Shown piece by piece: positions 58,366-64,000 of a DNA stretch of 64,000 nucleotides (position 1 is the stretch's first letter; the number at the start of each line of letters is the position of its first letter). The notes below the pieces were generated by a model, which worked only from the letters and a program-made list of their open reading frames with translations, had not been told where the DNA came from and did no database searches. A program made the position numbers and the translations under genes. The stretch spans positions 434,001 to 498,000 of the forward strand of contig NZ_FNRI01000001.1 of the NCBI RefSeq assembly GCF_900107675.1, in the 5' to 3' direction. Source of the stretch: Alistipes timonensis JC136. Its GTDB lineage: Bacteria > Bacteroidota > Bacteroidia > Bacteroidales > Rikenellaceae.

Positions 58366-60030
58366 ATGGAGTGGTTGTATACCCTGTTCTTCGGCAACGG
58401 CATCGCTCATGCCGTACTTATTTTCGCGTTGGTAATCACTATCGGCATCCTGTTGGGAAAAGTCAAAATCGGAGGCATATCGCTGGGTGTCACATGGATA
58501 TTGTTCGTCGGCATTCTTTTCAGCCATTTCGGAATGACCGTCGACGGTGAAGTGCGCCATTTCGTGCAGGAATTCGGACTGATCCTTTTCGTCTTTTCGA
58601 TCGGCCTGCAGGTCGGTCCGGGATTCTTCGCGTCGTTCAAACACGGCGGAATCACCCTCGTGGGATGTGCCGCGGCGATCGTCCTGCTGGGCGTCGCAAC
58701 AGCCTATGTCATCCACGTCGTGACCGGGACGCCCATTCCCACAATGGTCGGCATCCTTTCGGGCGCCGTGACCAACACCCCCGGGCTGGGTGCCGCGCAG
58801 CAGGCCTATGCCGACGCTTCGGGGTTCAGCGACCCCAACGTTGCATTGGGCTATGCCGTGGCCTATCCGCTGGGCGTGGTGGGCATCATCTTCACGATGA
58901 TCTTCATCCGTTACGCACTGCGTGTGAAATTCGAAAAGGAGGACGAGGCATTGGCTGCGCTGGCCAAGGAGCAGAAATTCGCCGAAAAGGTTTCCGTGGA
59001 GTTCACCAACTCGATGCTCGACGGACGCACGGTGGAATACATGCGCGACCTGGTCAACCGCCAGTTCGTGATCTCGCGCATCCGCCATGCCGACGGGGAG
59101 ATCACGATGGCCGACGCCGACAGCGTGCTCCGTCTGGGCGATAAACTCTGGATCATCTGCCAGGCCGAGGATGTCGAAGCCGTCGTGGCCTTCTTCGGAC
59201 ACCGCGTGGAGCTCACCGACGAGGATTGGGGCAACAACACGCCCAACGCCGAGCTGATCTCTCGGCGCATCCTGATCACCAAATCGTCGATCAACGGCAA
59301 GAAATTCTCCGACCTCCGCCTGCGGACCAAATACGGCATCACGATCACCCGCGTCAACCGCGCCGGCGTGGACCTGATCCCCTACCAGGGGCTCGAACTG
59401 CAGGTCGGCGACCGCGTGATGGTCGTGGGACCCGAGAAGGCCGTGACGCAGGTGGCCGACGTGCTGGGCAACTCGCTCAAAAAACTCAACCAGCCCAATC
59501 TGGTGACGATCTTCGTGGGCATCGCTCTCGGAGTGCTGCTGGGATCGATTCCCCTGATGAACGTTCCGCAGCCCGTGAAGCTGGGTCTGGCGGGCGGTCC
59601 GCTGATCGTGGCTATCCTGATCGGGCGCTTCGGAACCCATTTCCACCTGGTGACCTATACCACCATGAGCGCCAATCTGATGCTGCGCGAAATCGGCATC
59701 GCGCTGTTCCTTGCGGCCGTGGGAATCGGCGCCGGGGACGGATTTATCGACGCCATCGTCGGAGGCGGCTACCGCTGGATCGGCTACGGTGTGATAATCA
59801 CGATCGTACCCCTGCTGATCGTCTCGTTTTTCGCGCGGCTGAAACTGAAAATGAACTACTATACGCTGATGGGACTGATCGCCGGCGCGATGACCGATCC
59901 CCCGGCACTGGCCTATGCCAATGCCACGGCCGGGAACGACATGCCCGCCGTGGGCTATTCGACGGTCTATCCGGTGGTGATGTTCCTGCGCGTTTTGACA
60001 GCACAAATATTCATCTTGTTTGCATTATAA
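58366..60030 (+). CDS. AspT/YidE/YbjL-type putative transporter with RCK_C domains
   Basis: The 554-residue protein has two membrane halves, about residues 1-185 and 385-554, around two cytoplasmic RCK_C (TrkA-C) domains. Family motifs include FVQEFGLILFVFSIGLQVGPGFF near 66, GVLSGAVTNTPGLGAAQQAY near 131 and LMGLIAGAMTDPPALAYAN near 503, the duplicated AspT/YidE signature. AspT of Tetragenococcus exchanges aspartate for alanine. The substrate here is unknown, and the RCK_C domains suggest ligand control. It ends at a strong terminator and is monocistronic. Confidence 0.88.
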   Translation: MEWLYTLFFGNGIAHAVLIFALVITIGILLGKVKIGGISLGVTWILFVGILFSHFGMTVDGEVRHFVQEFGLILFVFSIGLQVGPGFFASFKHGGITLVGCAAAIVLLGVATAYVIHVVTGTPIPTMVGILSGAVTNTPGLGAAQQAYADASGFSDPNVALGYAVAYPLGVVGIIFTMIFIRYALRVKFEKEDEALAALAKEQKFAEKVSVEFTNSMLDGRTVEYMRDLVNRQFVISRIRHADGEITMADADSVLRLGDKLWIICQAEDVEAVVAFFGHRVELTDEDWGNNTPNAELISRRILITKSSINGKKFSDLRLRTKYGITITRVNRAGVDLIPYQGLELQVGDRVMVVGPEKAVTQVADVLGNSLKKLNQPNLVTIFVGIALGVLLGSIPLMNVPQPVKLGLAGGPLIVAILIGRFGTHFHLVTYTTMSANLMLREIGIALFLAAVGIGAGDGFIDAIVGGGYRWIGYGVIITIVPLLIVSFFARLKLKMNYYTLMGLIAGAMTDPPALAYANATAGNDMPAVGYSTVYPVVMFLRVLTAQIFILFAL

Positions 60031-60031
60031 C

Positions 60032-60057
60032 AAAAAGCGGCTCCGGCCGCTTTTTTT
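60032..60057 (+). terminator. Terminator of the AspT/YidE-type transporter gene
   Basis: AAAAAGCGGC (60032-60041) pairs with GCCGCTTTTT (60046-60055), with a TCCG loop and a T-run. Confidence 0.9.
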
Positions 60058-60092
60058 GTTCCTATAATTTTTTAATATTTCCATTATTTCCC

Positions 60093-60100
60093 TATCTTTG
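60093..60100 (+). promoter_or_regulatory. -7 box TATCTTTG of the aminotransferase gene
   Basis: A perfect box 35 bp upstream of the ATG at 60136, in an AT-rich gap. Confidence 0.7.
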
Positions 60101-60135
60101 CCCGGAAAGCATAATCCCAAACATAATTTCAAGCT

Positions 60136-61323
60136 ATGGCAAAAGCAGTTAACATCGCCCGTTCGCACCGGCTGGACGGCATCGGAGAGTACTATTTTTC
60201 GCGCCGTCTGCGCGAGATCGCCGAGATTGAGGCGGCAACCGGCCGCCAGATCGTCAAACTGGCCATGGGCAGCCCCGACCTTCCGCCCCACCAGTCCGTG
60301 ATCGACCGCCTCGCAAAAGAGGCTCAGCGTCCCGACGTGCACAAGTACATGTCCTATCAGGGCGAACCCATCCTGCGCAAGGCTTTTGCCGACTGGTATA
60401 AGAAATGGTACCGCACCGACCTCGATTTCAAATCGGAGGTACTGCCCCTGATCGGCTCGAAGGAAGGCATCATGCATATCTGCATGACGTTCCTCAATAA
60501 GGGCGACAAAGTCCTCGTCCCCAACCCCGGCTACCCCACCTATTCGGCGGCCGTACGCCTGGCAGGCGGCGAGATGCTTCCCTACTCGCTGAATAAGCAG
60601 ACCAATTTCTACCCCGATTTCGACGCCATCGAAAAGGCAGGGCTCGACGGCGTGAAGATGATGCTCGTCAACTATCCCAACATGCCGACGGGACAGACCC
60701 CCTCGATGGAGCTGTTCCAGAAGATCATCGACTTCGGCGCCAAGCACAATATCCTGATCGTGCACGACAACCCCTACAGCTTTATCCGCAACGCCGAGCA
60801 CCCGATCTCGATCATGGAGGCCGAGGGCGCGAAAGACGTGGCGCTGGAGATGAACTCGCTGTCGAAAGGCCACTCGATGGCCGGCTGGCGCGTGGGCGTC
60901 GTAGTGGGCAAAAAGGAGTGGATCGACTCGATCCTCACCTTCAAGTCGAACATGGACTCAGGTATGTTCTACCCCATCCAGGCCGCTGCCGACACGGCAC
61001 TGGCGCTGGGCGAGGAGTGGTTCAAAGAACTGAACGACATCTACTACGGCCGGGAGAAGCAGGCTTACGAGCTGCTCGACGCTCTGGGATGCCGCTACCG
61101 CAAGGGTCAGGCCGGCCTGTTCGTATGGGCCGAGCTGCCCGAGGGCTACGAGGGCGACAGCTTCGCATTCTCGGACGAGGTGATGGAGAAGACCGACGTG
61201 TTCCTGACCCCTGGAGGAATCTTCGGATCGGAAGGCAAGCACTACATCCGCATCACCCTCTGCTGCCCCGAGGAGCTGCTGAAAAAGGCCACCGACAAGA
61301 TCAAGGCCGCTTTCGGCAAGTAA
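60136..61323 (+). CDS. Class I/II PLP-dependent aminotransferase
   Basis: The 395-residue fold-type I aminotransferase has the substrate-binding LAMGSPDLPPHQSV near residue 42, VPNPGYPTYSAA near 130, a PLP-binding Asp in HDNPYSFI near 215, the Schiff-base Lys244 in SLSKGHSMAGWRVG and a C-terminal Arg in HYIRITLC near 377. It is related to LL-diaminopimelate, alanine and aspartate aminotransferases, and the amino donor cannot be assigned from sequence alone. It is a monocistronic unit with a promoter and terminator. Confidence 0.9.
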   Translation: MAKAVNIARSHRLDGIGEYYFSRRLREIAEIEAATGRQIVKLAMGSPDLPPHQSVIDRLAKEAQRPDVHKYMSYQGEPILRKAFADWYKKWYRTDLDFKSEVLPLIGSKEGIMHICMTFLNKGDKVLVPNPGYPTYSAAVRLAGGEMLPYSLNKQTNFYPDFDAIEKAGLDGVKMMLVNYPNMPTGQTPSMELFQKIIDFGAKHNILIVHDNPYSFIRNAEHPISIMEAEGAKDVALEMNSLSKGHSMAGWRVGVVVGKKEWIDSILTFKSNMDSGMFYPIQAAADTALALGEEWFKELNDIYYGREKQAYELLDALGCRYRKGQAGLFVWAELPEGYEGDSFAFSDEVMEKTDVFLTPGGIFGSEGKHYIRITLCCPEELLKKATDKIKAAFGK

Positions 61324-61346
61324 ACGCCACGACATACAGAACGAGA

Positions 61347-61376
61347 ACAGCCGCCCCGAATGGAGCGGCTGTTTTT
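61347..61376 (+). terminator. Terminator of the aminotransferase gene
   Basis: ACAGCCGC (61347-61354) pairs with GCGGCTGT (61365-61372), followed by TTTT. Confidence 0.85.
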
Positions 61377-61429
61377 ATCGGCAGAAACGCAGAACCGGCC
61401 GAATATAGCATTATAACAGCCCGTCGTCC

Positions 61430-62593
61430 CTAAACCCCGCCTCTTAGGCGGGGGCGGGTGAGCCACTCGCGGACGGGCAGGTCGTAGAGTTTCAGGCAGG
61501 CCCAGGCCAGTCCGACAGACATGATGAATACCGAGACGCTGACGAAGATATGTGTGCCGAGCGGAGCTTCGGGATTGCTTGCCGCCCACGCCATCTGCAT
61601 ATAGACCAGCGGATAATGCGTGATGTAAAGCGGATAGGATATTTCGCCGAGGAATTTGCAGACGGCAACGGATCTGGCATCCGTGACGCGGCTTCCGGCG
61701 CCCATCGAGACGATCAGCGGAAAGACGAGCAGGATCACCAACGCCTGATAAACGCCGTTGAACCACGGTGTCGAGGGGTCGCCGACATGGGGCATGACCA
61801 GTGCCGCCGCAACCAGCAGCGAACACCACCAGAACGCACCCCGCACCCGGATCAGCGCCCCGAGGCGCGAGAGCAGCAGGCCGGCGAAGAAGGGGTACAG
61901 CAGGCGCGAGAAGCCGATGTAAACCTGTTCCGGAGTGATGCTCCAACCGCCGATCACAGTCCATGCCACGGAGCGGTCCGCAGAGAGCAATCCGAATAGA
62001 TTGAGGTTCAGCGTGAGATCGACGGTCAGCACCGCGGCTCCGGCCACGAAGACGCCGAGCAGGAGTTTCGAAAAGCGGCGGATGACGAGTGCATAAAGGA
62101 TATTGGCGATGTACTCGTAGAGCAGCGACCACGCGGGACCGTTCAGCGGACTGGTTTCGCCCCACCCGCGGATGTCCCACGCCGGAGGCGCGGGGAGGAT
62201 TGTGCAGGCCAGCAGGCAGACGAGCAGCACTTTCCACCAGGCCACGTCGGCGATCATCGGGAAAGCCGCGGCCTGGAAGTAGAAGAACAGCGCCCCGATG
62301 ACCGATCCCATGACCACCATCGGATGCAGGCGTATGAGCCGCCGCTTAAAGAAATCCCTGAGCGACATGCGGTTCCAACGGTCATCATAGGCATAGCCGA
62401 TCACGAAGCCCGAGAGCACGAAAAAGAAATCGACAGCCAGGTAGCCGTGGTTGAGAATCTGGAAAGCCTGACCTTGGGAGTAGGTCTCGAACAGGTGGAA
62501 ACCCACCACGATCAACGCCGCAACGCCGCGCAGTCCGTCGAGGATTTCGTAGCGGGGTTTGGAGGCCAGATAGCCGGCGGATACAGCGGACAT
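61430..62593 (-). CDS. Acyltransferase 3 family membrane protein
   Basis: The 387-residue protein has about ten membrane helices and the family motifs: ILDGLRGVAALIVVGFHLFE near residues 17-36 with the catalytic His, HGYLAVDFFFVLSGFVIGYAY near 49-69, and RRLIRLHPMVVMG near 84. It probably O-acylates a surface sugar or lipid head group. The last residues (RPRLRGGV) and the TAG stop are encoded by a REP-like hairpin at 61435-61453. A close paralogue lies two genes upstream (63060), with a cyclophilin gene between them. Confidence 0.9.
   Translation of the reverse strand: MSAVSAGYLASKPRYEILDGLRGVAALIVVGFHLFETYSQGQAFQILNHGYLAVDFFFVLSGFVIGYAYDDRWNRMSLRDFFKRRLIRLHPMVVMGSVIGALFFYFQAAAFPMIADVAWWKVLLVCLLACTILPAPPAWDIRGWGETSPLNGPAWSLLYEYIANILYALVIRRFSKLLLGVFVAGAAVLTVDLTLNLNLFGLLSADRSVAWTVIGGWSITPEQVYIGFSRLLYPFFAGLLLSRLGALIRVRGAFWWCSLLVAAALVMPHVGDPSTPWFNGVYQALVILLVFPLIVSMGAGSRVTDARSVAVCKFLGEISYPLYITHYPLVYMQMAWAASNPEAPLGTHIFVSVSVFIMSVGLAWACLKLYDLPVREWLTRPRLRGGV
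61435..61453. repeat. REP-like hairpin forming the 3' end of an acyltransferase gene
   Basis: CCCCGCCT-CTT-AGGCGGGG, a perfect 8-bp stem with the CTT loop and the TCCCTAAA flank (61427-61434). On the minus strand the flank supplies the TAG stop codon. Confidence 0.78.
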
Positions 62594-62597
62594 GGGC

Positions 62598-63038
62598 TTA
62601 TTCCTCGACGATGCGGATGGAAAGTATTTTGTCCCCGGGACGGATGTCGTCGATCACGTCCAATCCTTCGACCACCTGACCGAAGCACGTGTGGCGGCCG
62701 TCGAGGTGCTGGGTGTTCTCGCGGTTGTGGCAGATGAAGAACTGCGAACCGCCCGTGTCGCGTCCGGCGTGGGCCATCGAGAGCACCCCGCGGTCGTGAC
62801 GCTGGCGCGGGGCCGACGTCTCGCATTTGATGGTGTAACCCGGACCTCCCGTGCCGTCGCCCTTGGGACAGCCGCCCTGGATGACAAAGTCGGGGATCAC
62901 GCGGTGAAAAGTCAGCCCGTCATAGAAATTGTGTCCGGCCAGCTCAACGAAGTTGGCCACGGTTCCGGGGGTCTCGGCAGCGTAAAGCTCGGCCTTCATC
63001 ACCCCTTTTTCGGTCGTAATGATCGCGTAAGTTTTCAT
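62598..63038 (-). CDS. Peptidyl-prolyl cis-trans isomerase (cyclophilin)
   Basis: The 146-residue single-domain cyclophilin has the catalytic Arg in FHRVIPDFVIQGG near residues 44-56, MAHAGRDTGGSQFFICH near 88-104 and HLDGRHTCFGQVVEGLDVID near 110-129. It speeds proline isomerization during protein folding. No signal peptide, so it is cytoplasmic. It lies between two acyltransferase paralogues with gaps of 4 and 21 bp, so all three form one transcript. Confidence 0.94.
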   Translation of the reverse strand: MKTYAIITTEKGVMKAELYAAETPGTVANFVELAGHNFYDGLTFHRVIPDFVIQGGCPKGDGTGGPGYTIKCETSAPRQRHDRGVLSMAHAGRDTGGSQFFICHNRENTQHLDGRHTCFGQVVEGLDVIDDIRPGDKILSIRIVEE

Positions 63039-63059
63039 ATCGTTCGGATTAAAATGGTT

Positions 63060-64000
63060 TTACTTGTTTTTTGCCCGCAGCAGGTGCCTCGACAGGAAGC
63101 GGCGGACAGGTTCGTCGTACAGTTTCAGGCATCCCCAGGCCAGCAGGACCGAGCCTGCGACCAGCGCCGCAGCGCCGGGCAGGGACTCGGAGAAAGTGAG
63201 GTTCTCGTTTTTAACCCACGCATAATAGAGGTATATGAAGGGATAGTGGACCATATAGAGCGGATAGGAGATGTCGCCCAGGAATTTGCAGACCCGCGCG
63301 GTTATCCGGTCGGTGGTCTTGCCCGAAGCCGCCAGCCAGACGACCGCCGGGAAGAGCACGATGGCGCAGAAAGCGTCGTAAATTCCGTTCATCCACAAGT
63401 GCTCGCTGCCTCCGAGGCGCGGCACGGAGGAGATGGCGACGATGGCAACGCTGCCGATCCAGAAAGCGCCCCGCACCTTTAACGGCCTGAATATCCGCGC
63501 CAGCAGCAGACCTGCCGGGAATGCGAACAAAAGGCGCAGGGAGCCGCCGAGGATATTCTCGTCGGTCAGCGCGAACCCGACACACAGGTCGCCGAGCGGT
63601 CCCCAGACAGCGAAGCTTGCCAGTCCGCACGCGGCCAGCAGGACCAGAGCGGCGAGCGCACGGGTCGGAAGCAGCCGGATGAAGAAGGCATAGAGGACGT
63701 TGCCGATGTATTCGAAGAACAGCGACCAGCTGGGGCCGTTCAGCGGGAACATCTCCCCTACGCCCCGGATTTCGGCCCCGGGGGTTGCGGGGATCAGCAG
63801 GGCGTTCATCAGCGTGGCGAGAAGCAGCGCCCCGACCGAGACCCTAGAAACGTCCCAGACGGAGCAGCCCTGGAAATAGAACATCACGGCGCCGATCAGG
63901 GCCCCGATGACGACCATCGGGTGCAGACGTATGACGCGCCGTTTGAGGAACTCCCAGACGGTCATCTTCGTCCAGCGGTCGTCATAGGCATAGCCGATGA
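63060..64000 (-). CDS. Acyltransferase 3 family membrane protein, partial (start beyond window)
   Basis: The frame stays open to the window edge, so the N-terminus lies beyond 64000. The visible 313 residues begin IGYAYDDRWTKMTVWEFLKRRVIRLHPMVVIG and align throughout with the paralogue at 61430 (IGYAYDDRWNRMSLRDFFKRRLIRLHP). An internal Met at 63965 is not the start because homology continues upstream of it. It likely acylates a surface glycan. It is the first of the three visible genes of an operon with the cyclophilin and the second acyltransferase. Confidence 0.9.
   Translation of the reverse strand, partial: IGYAYDDRWTKMTVWEFLKRRVIRLHPMVVIGALIGAVMFYFQGCSVWDVSRVSVGALLLATLMNALLIPATPGAEIRGVGEMFPLNGPSWSLFFEYIGNVLYAFFIRLLPTRALAALVLLAACGLASFAVWGPLGDLCVGFALTDENILGGSLRLLFAFPAGLLLARIFRPLKVRGAFWIGSVAIVAISSVPRLGGSEHLWMNGIYDAFCAIVLFPAVVWLAASGKTTDRITARVCKFLGDISYPLYMVHYPFIYLYYAWVKNENLTFSESLPGAAALVAGSVLLAWGCLKLYDEPVRRFLSRHLLRAKNK

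Noticed and set aside
57682..60006. A 774-codon minus-strand frame opposite lrgB and the AspT-type transporter
   Set aside because: Translation is His/Gln/Asp-rich without domains and spans two real genes and their promoter.

Overview
The window is a high-GC (roughly 60% by eye) chromosomal segment from a member of the Bacteroidota, most likely Bacteroidales of the Alistipes/Rikenellaceae type. The evidence is the repeated Bacteroidota -7 promoter box TAnnTTTG (mostly TATCTTTG), often with a TTG about 19-21 bases upstream, the lack of strong Shine-Dalgarno sequences, and lineage-typical genes: a FeoA-FeoB fusion, a PUR-alpha/DUF3276 protein, a DUF4491 protein, a short histone H1-like protein, a PorV/PorQ-like protein and a LysM plus periplasmic-binding-fold protein. 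The genus is inferred, not proven. I see no tRNA, rRNA, CRISPR array, prophage or intact insertion sequence; this is mostly core chromosome.

Layout. 1-1.6 kb: a partial RibD-type reductase and a membrane metallophosphoesterase (minus). 1.6-7 kb: a DcaP-like porin behind tandem 64-bp repeats and a sigma-54-like promoter, an MscS channel, DUF4491, an EamA exporter and a CapA-like protein. 7-14.2 kb: rubrerythrin, a frameshifted glycosyltransferase with a G9 tract, EttA, HisRS, an S41 protease and DUF3276. 14.3-22.4 kb: DUF368 lipid-carrier transporter, AroE, a TonB-like periplasmic protein, DUF2007, DnaE, thioredoxin and an aldose epimerase. 22.4-27 kb: nitroreductase, HtpG, ABC-F. 27.2-33.5 kb: a seven-gene minus-strand operon (nucleoside phosphorylase, DnaN, 3'-5' exonuclease, LysM/periplasmic-binding-fold protein, Rex, a kinase-less RibF, thioesterase). 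33.6-41.6 kb: GlmM, a lipoprotein, an M20 dipeptidase, an inositol monophosphatase, GlmS, DUF2461, GlyA. 41.9-48.6 kb: FabG, PorV/Q-like protein, LMW phosphatase, DoxX, a YtfJ-like/BamA-like/phosphoethanolamine transferase operon and a histone H1-like protein. 48.7-54.4 kb: a complete tripartite RND efflux operon. 54.4-60 kb: FeoAB with a Cys-rich partner, LrgAB, and an AspT/YidE-type transporter. 60.1-64 kb: an aminotransferase and two acyltransferase-3 paralogues flanking a cyclophilin.

How genes work together. GlmM and GlmS feed UDP-GlcNAc synthesis, while DUF368 and the LysM protein also point to the envelope. DnaE, DnaN and the exonuclease serve replication or repair. FeoAB with its small Cys-rich protein forms an iron-uptake unit. 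The efflux operon encodes adaptor, pump and outer-membrane channel with minimal spacing.

The most notable non-gene signals are: (i) a dispersed family of REP-like hairpins (CCCTAAA flank, 5-8 bp stem, usually CTT loop) with compensatory changes, two of which supply the 3' ends and stop codons of genes; (ii) a second repeat family, 74-87 bp long, that begins and ends with a -7 promoter box and sits upstream of mscS, fabG and an ABC-F gene; (iii) sigma-54-like promoters upstream of the porin and htpG; (iv) the G9 tract that splits a glycosyltransferase; and (v) several promoters so close to the start codon that leaderless mRNAs are likely.
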